A stretch of 64,000 bases of DNA, taken from assembly GCA_004352715.1 (NCBI GenBank), contig SCFE01000093.1:1218196-1282195 (forward strand), in the 5' to 3' direction. The DNA comes from Hofstenia miamia. Lineage: Eukaryota > Xenacoelomorpha > Acoela. The notes beneath the pieces were generated by a model that searched no databases, had not been told where the DNA came from, and saw only the letters and a program-made list of their open reading frames with translations. A program made the translations under genes and the position numbers. Shown here piece after piece: positions 25,401 to 35,264 of the stretch; within the stretch, counting starts at the first letter, position 1; each line of letters starts with the position of its first letter.

Positions 25401-25795
25401 AAGTTTCCGAAAATCAGACCTAATATACTTAACGGTCTTAGCGGCAAAAAAGCTACAGCAGTAATATATTTCTACTTTGTTTAATTTCAATAAATATATG
25501 TGAAAATATAAGCATTAGAAAAGAACTGCCATTGTTGGATATACTGTAGGGAGTCATAATTTGAGATAAGAATCAAGTATGGTATGCTTACCCTATTTTG
25601 CAGACTCTGAATGCATTCATTTAAAAGAACACTTTTAATCCAATTGTTGAAATTGCGCAGATAATAAATACGACTTTCCGATCGTATCTTTAGTCCAACC
25701 TCGGGAATTTTGTTATAGTGTTCCGCCACATGTTCCGAAGACAATTTCGCTTGCTTAGCGTGGACTTCTTCGTCATCATTTATAACACGCTTCAT
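16268..25795 (-). CDS. RNMT: mRNA cap guanine-N7 methyltransferase (five exons)
   Basis: The enzyme methylates N7 of the guanosine cap on nuclear pre-mRNA using S-adenosylmethionine. Exons are 25795-25592, 18297-18097, 18051-17771, 17620-17336 and 16496-16268. All introns are GT-AG and the phases close into 399 residues. Visible motifs are VAEHYN (23-28) and RNFNNWIKS (47-55), SAM motif I DLGCGKGGD (75-83), the acidic D99 after the next strand, CQFAIHYSFE (153-162) of the cap/SAM pocket, FGCQYKFSLDGVVD (226-239), and QSEWDMISLY (335-344). In known RNMTs the SEW block lies almost at the C-terminus. Here about 50 extra, partly charged residues follow. The long N-terminal arm of vertebrate RNMT is absent or lies on an unseen exon. 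Intron 1 is 7.3 kb with nested transposons; intron 2 is 45 bp. Confidence 0.95.
17336..17620 (-). CDS. RNMT: RNMT exon 4
   Basis: It codes residues 229-324: YKFSLDGVVDLPEYLVHLPV, a basic helix with RLVSKRSFSQIF, then KALEVYPPHQGN and EVDYGAARDFI. The acceptor is ACTTTAG|A and the donor CTA|GTAAGT, both good. It ends in phase 2, and a TAT codon is restored with exon 5. Confidence 0.95.
17771..18051 (-). CDS. RNMT: RNMT exon 3
   Basis: It codes residues 136-229: NSIHSYINEH, then CQFAIHYSFETLKQAECMIA, LQPGCLFVCTTVDS and HFPIFGCQ. The acceptor is CGCTTAG|AAT and the donor CCA|GTTTGT. The donor lies inside the FGCQ codon (phase 2), and the join to exon 4 restores FGCQYKFSLDGVVD, which matches the family block and confirms this splice. 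Confidence 0.95.
18097..18297 (-). CDS. RNMT: RNMT exon 2 (SAM motif I)
   Basis: It codes residues 69-135 in phase 0 at both ends: QNIVALDLGCGKGGDLLKW, then HLVAVDLAETSILQCRDRY. The acceptor is ATTTAG|CAA and the donor CGA|GTATTT. It contains the glycine-rich SAM-binding loop and the acidic residue that binds the ribose of SAM in this family. Confidence 0.95.
18697..20730 (+). mobile_element. Non-LTR retrotransposon: ORF1 with zinc knuckles plus endonuclease, RT missing
   Basis: The element is antisense inside RNMT intron 1. A broken ORF1 runs from about 18702 to 19620. It ends in two cysteine knuckles, CYKCCQFGHTKKNC (a CCHC of spacing 2-4-4) and CRFCGERHESKDC. ORF2 begins near 19690 and shows AP-type endonuclease motifs: DIAIISETWAYAYNET, a GGVSIYVRK block, LAGDFNRAPV (about 20100-20130) and NFPTRGRNCLDKVLLSN (20168-20218). 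A pre-RT linker with DPIWVNPQVEEMM follows. Several frameshifts and stops occur and similarity ends near 20730, before any reverse transcriptase. The gag-like knuckles suggest the Jockey/R1/I group. Confidence 0.8.
20735..21905. other. RNMT intron 1 sequence, nothing recognised
   Basis: AT-rich intronic DNA with no supported exon, RNA gene or repeat family. Confidence 0.4.
21911..21951. repeat. GC-rich hairpin-forming inverted repeat
   Basis: CCCCGACAC at the left pairs with GTGCCGGGG at the right with one G-T or mismatch position, and inner GAG/CTC bases extend the stem around an AATT-containing loop. It stands out in a low-GC region directly left of the foldback element at 21981. Confidence 0.6.
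21981..22058. repeat. Small foldback/MITE-like element, GCGSGCAAA ends
   Basis: The left arm GCGGGCAAATGATACAACTT and the right arm, reverse-complemented GCGCGCAAACGATACGACTT, form an imperfect inverted repeat around about 36 bp of AT-rich loop. Related arms occur near 22157-22180 and at 23701-23783. No target duplication is obvious. Confidence 0.6.
22300..23690. other. RNMT intron 1, AT-rich sequence between foldback units
   Basis: No gene is supported. A short TA tract lies at about 22918-22935. Confidence 0.4.
23701..23783. repeat. Small foldback/MITE-like element, second copy
   Basis: It starts GCGCGCAAATGATTTTC and ends with AAAAGTTGTATCGTTTGCGC (plus strand), the reverse complement of the arm seen at 21981. 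The two foldbacks are about 1.6 kb apart, and their outermost arms are also inverted relative to each other. They may therefore be ends of one larger element or two independent insertions. Confidence 0.55.
23790..25590. other. RNMT intron 1, 5' part
   Basis: AT-rich. Two short similar phrases, CCTATCGTGTAACATCCGC near 23829 and TCCATCGTGTAATACCCGC near 24681, suggest copies of an unclassified repeat. No exon is supported. Confidence 0.4.
25592..25795 (-). CDS. RNMT: RNMT exon 1 (first recognised)
   Basis: It codes residues 1-68, starting MKRVINDDEEV, with a lysine/acidic leader followed by the conserved VAEHYNKIPEVGL and RIYYLRNFNNWIKS blocks. The donor is AGG|GTAAGC in phase 0. The ATG at 25795-25793 has a weak context (T at -3). 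A good acceptor, TATTTCAG, ends just five bases upstream (exon edge 25800, reading into the same frame), so a further 5' exon could extend the protein or supply a 5' leader. Confidence 0.9.
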
Positions 25796-25800
25796 AAAGT

Positions 25801-26985
25801 CTGAAATAGTTAATAAAAATGAACTGCAATAAAATTACCAATGGCACTAAATTTATTCAAGCATAATATCAAATGTATAACAAAAAGCGAAATCGAATTA
25901 TTATAGGAAGAAATTTATTATTTAAAGCGATACTACTGCTTTACAACGTAATAACATGTATGATGCATCAAAATTATTTAAAGTGATTACTATAATTTAG
26001 ATGTTCAGCAAAATAAAGTTGCAATGCTTAAGTAATGAAATTTTCATCAAATGTAATTGATCTATGTTTATGTTATACTGATTGAGTTTTTTCTATTTTG
26101 TGCTGTAAAAGAATTCGATAACACCATCATCTTAACGAAATACACTTCTGTTAACAAATGAATTTCCCAGTACGGCATTTAAACTTTGGAATATTGTAGC
26201 ATAACTGCATCATTCATCTATTTTAATTTCGTCATTGGTAATATGAACTCTGTAAATTACAAAGATCAATTTATAATTAGACGAACTTAGTTCTTTGTAA
26301 ATTTGTGTGATTTTAGCTTAATTATTTCCGTTAATTATTACGCAGTATTTTTGTTAAAAAGGTTATTGTACAGAGCCTGTTCTATTTACTCATGTGAGCA
26401 ACAGTATACTTCTGTTTCATTTCTTCACCAGTTTTGTTCGTATATATTAGTGTGATCTTTTCATTTTGTTTCAGTGAATTTGGCTCGTAAGTTTATTATC
26501 AGTAAATTAGTTTTTTACTTTTTATATTGACTTTATATTTTATTAAAAAGTATGCGTTTCTAAATTCGTTTGCGTAGTTAAACAGCACCCAGATGGGGAC
26601 AGGTTGGCTGGCATGTCGCTTTACGTTAGATATACGATTAGCGAATTTGTTGTACTGCATTTCATTCGCAAATAAAATTAGCCTTTATTGCTATCACCAA
26701 AATTGCACGAGATGAGTAACGCACTGAGTGTAGGTCTTTTACTTAGAACGTAGCGCTTCTTTATTCTTTATCTTGAATAGTGCTCTAGTCTTATACGCCT
26801 CTTTCTTAAGGTTATCTGTATCAAGTGTGGCCACTCTTCCCTAACAAGATCTCCTGTTTACTTCTAACTTTTATTGGGATAGGGTATTATAGCAGATGGA
26901 ATTAGTTATTTTTGCACACCGGTAAATCCATGCTTCAACTCGACATCCTCAATAGATAGAATAGTAGGATTTTATACCGATGCCA
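25801..26985. other. Upstream region of RNMT
   Basis: It contains the acceptor-like TATTTCAG just above the first recognised RNMT exon. No CpG-rich promoter or clear upstream exon can be picked out by eye. Confidence 0.35.
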
Positions 26986-26987
26986 CA

Positions 26988-27203
26988 ATATATATATAGA
27001 TATATATATATATATATATATATNNNNNNNNNNNNNNNNNNNNNNNNNNNNNNNNNNNNNNNNNNNNNNNNNNNNNNNNNNNNNNNNNNNNNNNNNNNNN
27101 NNNNNNNNNNNNNNNNNNNNNNNNNNNNNNNNNNNNNNNNNNNNNNNNNNNNNNNNNNNNNNNNNNNNNNNNNNNNNNNATATATATATATATATATATA
27201 TAT
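26988..27203. repeat. (TA)n microsatellite spanning a 156-N gap
   Basis: TA repeats flank both sides of the gap (27024-27179), so the gap is most likely an unresolved TA tract. Confidence 0.85.
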
Positions 27204-27209
27204 TTCTTC

Positions 27210-28860
27210 CAAGACAGTGCTTCTAATAGTAGTGCGTAAATCCATTGCCACCACTGTGGGCGTGATAATCATATTGTCATTACATTTTTAATCACAAAAA
27301 AAAATCTAGCCGATACATAGCGACATATATAAATTTCATAGCGACACATATAATTTGTAAGGCATACATAGCGACACAATATATATGTATATCGGATTAT
27401 GTTTTTAAGCAAAAAATGAATAAAGAAATGTAAAATTTTTTAATTCTGTTATTGTAGCATCTTTAGACCGTGAAATAGCGTTAGTTATTCCGAAATTGTA
27501 TACCACAGTAACAAACTGTCTACAATTTTCAATATGCCTTTTAATGAATAGATGAGAATGCAATCCTGCTGTCGAATTGAAAATGGCCTTTCAACTAAAT
27601 GATTATCTAGAAATATTTTGACAATTTTTAATCATATAATGATAAAACAGTTTTCTGTATACCTATTAATGCAACTTATGAACTTTTGTCACATAGGGCA
27701 GAATTGCAAAAATAATTTAATAAAGAATAAATATTCCAATAAATATTATTTCGGCATATTTAGCCTTCTGTAACAAGCAATTCCTCACAATATCTTGCGC
27801 TCTTAACCCTTCGTTCTTTGGATGCAAACATAACTTTGGAACAAACTTTAGGACAAACAATTGACAAATTTTCGAAATTCTTCATGAACACTTTAAAGTG
27901 TTTCATTTATTTCAAAGAAATAATTTTATTAGCTTTGGCGCTATATTGAACTGGATTTTCATTAAAATCCTGAAATCATGTGCTTGCTAATTTTATCAGA
28001 CTTCACAAGCACATGTAGCAACTTGAGAGTTTATTTTGGAATAATATATAGATTTTCGGATGTATCTAGCCTATGAATTATCCTCGGAAACTTAACTATC
28101 TGGGTTAATCAATTGAATGAAAAGCAGCAATTCAATACCAATGTACCCAAAATTTAATGAATTTAATGTGTACGAGCATCCAAACCATTAAATTTAAAAA
28201 GTTACCCATTAAAATATGAAATAGGAGAATGCTAAATTCAACTAAATATAATAAAAAAGAATCAAAAAGCAGTGTGAGATTATCGAATAAAATATACTTA
28301 TATCTTAATATACACGAAATTAGTTCTAATGAATATATTATCAAGAAATGACATTTAAAAATTAAGTGGCTAACAAAGCAAATGAATAACAAGTTTGGAA
28401 ACATAGAAATTTAAATTGAGACTATTTGCCTAATAATATTGGGTGTATATTTTTTTTGTCTCAAATTATTATCATTATGTCAATATGAATATTTTGTCTC
28501 AATTTTTGACCATTGAATAATATTACGAAATTGTCTCAAAATAAACGTGATTTCAGTGAATTACATCGTGATTGAAATTCCTGGCACAAAGTAAATGATA
28601 AATTGGTGTTAGTTCAGACTCTTAATTTTAATTGCGATAAAGTATTGCAATAAAAGTATTAAGTTATGTTATAGAAAATTTTGTTAATATTTTAAGCAGT
28701 ATTTTGTAGCAATAAATTTAGTTTCTTTTTAAAATAAACGTGAGTTATTTAATTTCTCAAGATATTGTTGGATTATTCATCTTGTCTACTGGTTTTAGCT
28801 ATTTTTTTTAACAAAGCGGTACTATATTTATGTGTGAAAAATTTTCTGCTTGTTCTACCC
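27210..28860. other. AT-rich intergenic sequence
   Basis: No gene is supported. Phrases such as CATAGCGACA(C/T)ATA recur at about 27317-27375 (three loose copies). Confidence 0.4.
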
Positions 28861-28863
28861 CCG

Positions 28864-29129
28864 GTGTATCTTATTTTTTTAACTAAGAAATTTACCGTAT
28901 TTTATCAACCAATGGCGATATGATTTCAAACTTTTAGGCAAGAATTTGCTTGATGTCGTCCGCGGTTTTCTCTAAATCAACTTGCTATTTCAAGTTCTGT
29001 GAGATGATTCTTGTTTGCAATACATATTTCAAATATGCATTCCTAGTTTATATCTTTGAAGAACCTTGTTATGGTTCTTCATTGATGTATGCTTTGGTTT
29101 AAATATATAACATTGAAAGGTAAGCTTTG
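28864..29129. repeat. 266-bp block, left copy of an apparent tandem duplication
   Basis: It is identical by eye to 29131-29396, the two copies being separated only by a single n at 29130. This looks like two overlapping contig ends joined without merging. Confidence 0.85.
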
Positions 29130-29130
29130 N

Positions 29131-29396
29131 GTGTATCTTATTTTTTTAACTAAGAAATTTACCGTATTTTATCAACCAATGGCGATATGATTTCAAACTT
29201 TTAGGCAAGAATTTGCTTGATGTCGTCCGCGGTTTTCTCTAAATCAACTTGCTATTTCAAGTTCTGTGAGATGATTCTTGTTTGCAATACATATTTCAAA
29301 TATGCATTCCTAGTTTATATCTTTGAAGAACCTTGTTATGGTTCTTCATTGATGTATGCTTTGGTTTAAATATATAACATTGAAAGGTAAGCTTTG
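29131..29396. repeat. 266-bp block, right copy
   Basis: It repeats 28864-29129 at an offset of 267 with no difference seen. Confidence 0.85.
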
Positions 29397-29554
29397 TTAT
29401 TGATTATTGATTATCCAGTATTAACAGATACAATTAGCATACATGAAATCAACCGCAATTGAATTGATTTGCCAATTAATTAAAATCTTCAGTACTAGAA
29501 TTGATATGCGAAAATACAATTCTAAATATAAACCAATATAAATTATTGCTATTT

Positions 29555-29631
29555 TGATTCGGTGGGATTTGAACCCACAATCTTCTGTACATGAGTACAA
29601 TACAGATGTGTTTATTTTACACCACGAATCA
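29555..29631 (-). tRNA. tRNA-like cloverleaf, degenerate or mitochondrial-type
   Basis: The minus strand folds as a full cloverleaf. It has a perfect 7-bp acceptor stem (TGATTCG with CGAATCA), a 4-bp D stem (GTGT/ACAC), a 5-bp anticodon stem (CTGTA/TACAG) and a perfect 5-bp T stem (GTGGG/CCCAC) closing a TTCAAAT loop. Box B is GGTTCAAATCC. The D loop lacks the GG pair and box A is not recognisable, and the anticodon loop is 11 instead of 7 bases, so the anticodon is uncertain. It is probably a tRNA pseudogene, a tRNA-derived SINE head, or a mitochondrial-origin insertion. Confidence 0.45.
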
Positions 29632-29639
29632 AAATTTAG

Positions 29640-30915
29640 ATATTATGCAAACCCCAGAAAGTTTCCACAAAGGCAACGTTATTCATCACAATGCGAGTTT
29701 TTATCGTATAGATTTATCGATTTAAAAACGAACTGCGTTAAATACATTCCTGTTTATCGCAGATTTTTAAAAAATAAGAGTGTATTATTTTGTCGTCCTC
29801 AGCCGTTATTACTACAAACATTATATTACGTTGCTAGTGACGTAACAAACCCAAAATCATATGGATTATAGCCTTGTCATATTAAAATTTTTTGTTGTAA
29901 TTTTACGTTAATTACTATATGTTTACCATTATTCTAATAAATATTTAAATGAAAATTATTAAATATACTTACTAAAGTATAATTTACAATATTTTACACT
30001 TTCAAAAAACTGTTGTCACAGTGTTAAATTGTTTTTATATCGGTAAAATAAAAAAGAGCTATAGCGGCTCAAGGATTGGTTTTTTCACAATTTCGAGGAT
30101 GTCAGATTGTTCCTCGTAAAAAGTTGATCCAGAAAAGTTGATTGGATGAGTCATACGAATTTTTTTAAAAAAAAGACCTAAACTTGAATTGATCCAAGAC
30201 TACTTAGTTTTAGCAAATTTTCACATTGATTTTTTAAGCATTTGATGAATTTGGACTTTATGCCACGAACAATGTCTTCATATTCAAGTTTTAATGTATC
30301 CTATAATTTTAGTTCATTAATAAAGTCATCAAGATTAGAAAAATTTTAAAATTGCGCTTTTATTCGTCTATCCTCTATAAGTGGACTAGCCTTTAGAGTT
30401 TCAGAATATTGCATATGATTGTTAATTTAGCAAGCAATAACATCAACACAATTGGAAATGATGTTAACATTGATTGAGAAGGTTAGTTTATATCTTCAAA
30501 CTCTTAGATCCTGAAAAAGTTCGAGATTTAAAACAAACATCCCGAGATTAAATCTTGAAAAAATTTTTAAAATCCCTTGATCTGTGATTCCTATGCTGAA
30601 TTCATTAGAAAAGCCTTAATGTATGAATAGCGAAATATTTCAAAATTTTATGTACATGGAGGAATATTTTTATTTTTTGCTATATTTGGTTCTAATACAT
30701 AGTAGATAATCTGACTTAATGTTGAAAATGACATGTTGATTATGAATCTAAAAGCAGTATCGGCTTTAAAAGGGGAGGGGGCAAATGCCATGGGCCCCGC
30801 GTTAAACAATTATTACAGAAAAGCTAAAAGTAAACTTGAGAAATTTCAAATTAAATTATGTACAATATCAATTCAAAAATTATATTGCTAGTTGCACACT
30901 ATGATTTTCAACAAA
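29640..30915. other. AT-rich intergenic sequence
   Basis: No gene is supported. A GC-rich phrase near 30760-30805 (CAGTATCGGCTTTAAAAGGG, then GGGCCCCGCG) resembles one end of a hAT-type repeat, but no partner end was found. Confidence 0.35.
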
Positions 30916-30920
30916 TAAGG

Positions 30921-31207
30921 CTATTTTTGCTTTTTAACGTTATACTTATTAGGTATTTTTAATCTAAGTAGTTTGTAGCTGCTATCAATTGAGTGTGATA
31001 TAGCATCAATTATTGATTTTCTTAATTTAGTAGATGATAGTAACAACTGTAAAAAATTTTCATAAATACGTGGTAAATAACAAATACGTCTTAATTCAAT
31101 AAAACTTTCAAAAACAATAAAAATTTCTTGATAAATGTAACCTTCAATATATGCATAACAATTGTTCTTGCAATCAAACATTCGATTAGTTGGCAAAATA
31201 TACGCAA
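30921..31207 (-). CDS. Probable terminal exon of an unidentified gene
   Basis: It runs from an acceptor, TTTAATACAG (AG at 31209-31208), through 94 codons to TAG at 30923-30921, opening in phase 1. Visible residues include PTNRMFDCKNNCYAY, EIFIVFESFIELRRICYLP, ENFLQLLLSSTKLRKSIID and a basic end (IPNKYNVKKQK). It is mixed hydrophobic and helical-looking, without membrane segment or repeat, and unlike the surrounding AT-rich noncoding DNA. I do not recognise the family. Any upstream exons would lie beyond 31.2 kb, where a LINE tail and a 1000-base gap follow. Confidence 0.4.
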
Positions 31208-31462
31208 CTGTATTAAATATATCCTAAGCTTAAAAAAGTATATATTATATGGGTATATACAATTATGATTATGTATTATTATATTATATTTTTCATATTA
31301 TATTAATTTCCACAGTATGTTATATTTCATTACACTAAAAACAATAATAATTGTAATTGTATTATCGTATGCAGTGACAAGAAGCAAACTTTTATTATTT
31401 TGTTATTGATAGTAATTAAAAATATTAAAGAACAGGACGTAATAAAATTTGACTATGAAATT

Positions 31463-31505
31463 CAGATCTAGAAGAAGAAGAAGAAGAAGAAAAATCTATA
31501 TTCAG
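31463..31505 (-). mobile_element. 3' end of a (TTC)n-tailed LINE, cut by a gap
   Basis: GAAGAAG units followed by AAAAATCTATATTCAG are identical to the 3' end of the LINE at 34138-35262. Read on the minus strand this is ...TGAATATAGATTTTT(CTT)n. The rest of the element would lie in the following 1000-base gap. Confidence 0.7.
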
Positions 31506-32505
31506 NNNNNNNNNNNNNNNNNNNNNNNNNNNNNNNNNNNNNNNNNNNNNNNNNNNNNNNNNNNNNNNNNNNNNNNNNNNNNNNNNNNNNNNNNNNNNNN
31601 NNNNNNNNNNNNNNNNNNNNNNNNNNNNNNNNNNNNNNNNNNNNNNNNNNNNNNNNNNNNNNNNNNNNNNNNNNNNNNNNNNNNNNNNNNNNNNNNNNNN
31701 NNNNNNNNNNNNNNNNNNNNNNNNNNNNNNNNNNNNNNNNNNNNNNNNNNNNNNNNNNNNNNNNNNNNNNNNNNNNNNNNNNNNNNNNNNNNNNNNNNNN
31801 NNNNNNNNNNNNNNNNNNNNNNNNNNNNNNNNNNNNNNNNNNNNNNNNNNNNNNNNNNNNNNNNNNNNNNNNNNNNNNNNNNNNNNNNNNNNNNNNNNNN
31901 NNNNNNNNNNNNNNNNNNNNNNNNNNNNNNNNNNNNNNNNNNNNNNNNNNNNNNNNNNNNNNNNNNNNNNNNNNNNNNNNNNNNNNNNNNNNNNNNNNNN
32001 NNNNNNNNNNNNNNNNNNNNNNNNNNNNNNNNNNNNNNNNNNNNNNNNNNNNNNNNNNNNNNNNNNNNNNNNNNNNNNNNNNNNNNNNNNNNNNNNNNNN
32101 NNNNNNNNNNNNNNNNNNNNNNNNNNNNNNNNNNNNNNNNNNNNNNNNNNNNNNNNNNNNNNNNNNNNNNNNNNNNNNNNNNNNNNNNNNNNNNNNNNNN
32201 NNNNNNNNNNNNNNNNNNNNNNNNNNNNNNNNNNNNNNNNNNNNNNNNNNNNNNNNNNNNNNNNNNNNNNNNNNNNNNNNNNNNNNNNNNNNNNNNNNNN
32301 NNNNNNNNNNNNNNNNNNNNNNNNNNNNNNNNNNNNNNNNNNNNNNNNNNNNNNNNNNNNNNNNNNNNNNNNNNNNNNNNNNNNNNNNNNNNNNNNNNNN
32401 NNNNNNNNNNNNNNNNNNNNNNNNNNNNNNNNNNNNNNNNNNNNNNNNNNNNNNNNNNNNNNNNNNNNNNNNNNNNNNNNNNNNNNNNNNNNNNNNNNNN
32501 NNNNN
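31506..32505. other. Assembly gap, exactly 1000 N
   Basis: A placeholder gap between two LINE ends in opposite orientation. Confidence 0.95.
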
Positions 32506-33032
32506 TTTCTAAATCTATTCTTTTTCCACAAGAGTTAATTATTTACAATATTATTATTTATTTCTTCAAATTCATAAAGAAAATACCACCCTACAACGAG
32601 ATATCATTCTCATTTTCGACAGATTGTCTGAAGCAAAATAAACGAACAAAAAACTACTCACGTGTTAAATTTAATAAAAATATCATGAGTCAATCCTTTA
32701 TTAATACTGCAATTTATAACTGGAATATATTGCCAAAAGAAATGAAAATAATAGACAACCTTAAAAAATTCAAAAAAGAATTAAAATTATTATTTCTCAA
32801 ACAAAAGTTTATATCAGGTAGATCATGGATAGGATTTAAATTTTATAATAACGATTATACAATAAATCGAAATTAGTAAGCTATCCGTAGTCAGTGTTGT
32901 TTTATTTATTTCATTTTTGTTATTATTCATTTTTTTGTACATAGTAGTTAATGACGCTATTCATTTGAAATATCAGTAAAATATTGTAAAAAATTCAAAT
33001 GAATATAGATTATCTTATCTTATCTTATCTTA
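32506..33032 (+). mobile_element. LINE 3' part with (TTATC)n tail
   Basis: The plus-strand frame continues from the gap to a stop at 32876. It reads SKSILFPQELIIYNIIIYFF, then NTAIYNWNILPKEMKIIDNL and GFKFYNNDYTINRN. It is homologous to the broken end of the LINE at 13644-15003, but here the C-terminal frame is intact. A short 3' UTR and TTATC pentamers (about 33012-33032) follow. Confidence 0.85.
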
Positions 33033-33039
33033 AAGAAGA

Positions 33040-33534
33040 AATCAAAATACAATCAAAGAAGATAACTCTTTTCAAATTGAAGGCAAGAAACAAAAATACT
33101 CACTAAAATACATTTAAGAACAAATTCTTATAGAAAACTTATCTTTTTTCCAATTTTTCTATCTATTAGCAGAGATAAGAATTTGTTCAATATGTATGGT
33201 TGAGTCTACTTATTAACTTTAATTAAGCATTAGCTCTTTAGATCAGATCTTATATTACCCAATCGTATACAATCGCGTACGTCACTATAGCTTGTACCCA
33301 CATGATTTGTGATCGTCCTTTTGTCTTTCAGATAAAGTGCAATCTGTTTCAGTGATATCAAATACAAGCACAGAGTTTACATGCAACATTATTAATTTTT
33401 TTTTGGACATTGTGAGGCTTCTGTAGTCAGAGCCAGATTAAAGCTTCGCGGGGCTCTGGGCCACATTAAATATAATAATGATTTTTCAAAATATTTATGC
33501 AATGATTACTTCTATTCACATAATCAAAGCATAT

Positions 33535-33577
<43 letters not shown>

Positions 33578-34135
33578 CATTAAATATAGTAATTTCATAT
33601 GCATTAATTAATATTAAACTACCAATAAAGAATGCAACTCTGGTGTTCTAAGTATAAATTATAATTAATAAGACTATTTTTATTTGACCACTTTTTTCCA
33701 GCTTTGCACTTTGAAAAATTATCTATGACTTTATCAAAGTCAATCGTCAGGAGAGATAAATCTCAGAATTTATCTAGACTAGTAGGAGATAATAAATCTT
33801 TTTTTTACTCTTTTTAAATAGAAAAAATCGATTTGTTTCAGTATTAGGAAGAAGTAGCGGAAAATATATTTCTCAATAACCATTTATACACCATAAAGGA
33901 CGTACAATAAAGACGTGAGAAGCTAAATTCTCAAGATTAGATAAATAATTGAAAACTGAATTAATACAGTGGTAAAGTAATCACATGATCTTTGCTTGAG
34001 AAATGATTTTCTTTTTAACATTTTCGTTATTCTGCAATTTAATTGGGTATTTAGACTGGTTTTTGTCTTAAAGTCTTCAAGTTTTTCTCTTATTCAAGCA
34101 GATGAAGCTTTCGTACAAAGAAACGCATGTTGAAG
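33040..34135. other. AT-rich sequence between LINE copies
   Basis: It holds the TA tract and one GC-richer phrase (CAGAGCCAGATTAAAGC near 33428, then GGGGCTCTGGGCC) that resembles a hAT-type end. No gene is supported. Confidence 0.35.
33535..33575. repeat. (TA)n microsatellite
   Basis: A pure TA tract of about 38 bp. Confidence 0.9.
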
Positions 34136-34137
34136 AA

Positions 34138-35262
34138 GAAGAAGAAGAAAAATCTATATTCAGAAATTGTTTTAACAATAAATAGAAATACTGATAACAA
34201 ATTCTGAAAGCGTCAAGAAAGTAATAAAAAACTAAACATAAAAGAAAACAACGAATATTTACAAATAAAAGTGGTTAACTTGGGCTATGGCGATTGCTAG
34301 TTTCTATTAATAGAGTAATCAGGATTATAAAATTTATAACCTCGCCATTTCAGTTTTTTTATATTATAAGTGCAAAAATATTTTTTAATATTCATTTTAA
34401 AGTTTTTTAATCTACTTATTTGTTTAATATATTTTGGTAATTCATTCCACATATTTATAGCTGTGTTTAGAAATGAATTTTTCATTATTCGTTTCTTATA
34501 CCTAATAGGTTGAATTATGTGTGTTCTTTTATTTTGTTTATTGACTAATTTTGCAGCAAGAAAGTCATTTTTGTAGTATGGGAAAGTATTGTTAACTATT
34601 TTGAAGAACGTCGTTAAGACATTTATATGGATGTAACATTGCGGATGTAAAAATAATTTTGAAATTTTTCTATATTCATTATTCTTATTAAAGCTATGAT
34701 TATTTACTGCTACTTTAATAGCCCAATTTAGTTGCACTTGGAATTTCCTGAGAAATTGTTGGTTTATATCTGTGTAGAGTACATTGGCATAGTTAAAATG
34801 ACTTAATATTAGAGCATATATTAATTGAATTTTTGCTTTAGTTGGAAGTTTTTGAGAAATTAAGTTAATTGCTTTAATCGATATGGCCATTTTTCTAATA
34901 ACATGATTTAGTTGCTCTTCAAAATTTAGATGTATGTCAAAAATTATTCCGAGGTACTTAAAAGACTCAACCTGTTTTATTTGAATGCCGTTGAAATTAA
35001 GTTTGTATCTTGAAGTATCAGTAGATTTAGTTTTTGATTTAACAATACAGAATTGAGTTTTTAGTGGATTTACTCTTAGTTTTATAGAGGCAAAATATTT
35101 AGCAAGAGAAGCACAGTTTGTTTCGAGAGTTTGAACCGCTTTTTCGGGAAATTTATTAGAATGAAATAATATTGTGTCATCTGCATATTGTATAACGTCA
35201 CATGTTACTTGCTCGGACAAATCATTTATGTAAATATTAAATAATAACGGACCCAAAATGTT
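34138..35262 (-). mobile_element. 5'-truncated CR1/L2-like LINE with (TTC)n tail and long intact RT reading frame
   Basis: The minus strand has one uninterrupted frame of 319 codons (35256-34297). It covers ILGPLLFNIYINDL, the intact YADDTILF box, KYLGIIFD, a thumb region, and the C-terminal domain ending WRGYKFYNPDYSINRN. The element starts abruptly at about 35262 inside the PQG-ILG motif. The 3' UTR ends in (TTC)n at about 34140-34155. CAACAT flanks both ends, a likely short target duplication. The lack of any stop suggests a fairly recent insertion, although the 5' half with the endonuclease is missing. Confidence 0.88.
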
Positions 35263-35264
35263 GT

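Noticed and set aside
29554-29871. 105-codon plus-strand ORF
   Set aside because: Its start runs through the complement of the tRNA-like cloverleaf and the rest shows no domain. Probably chance.
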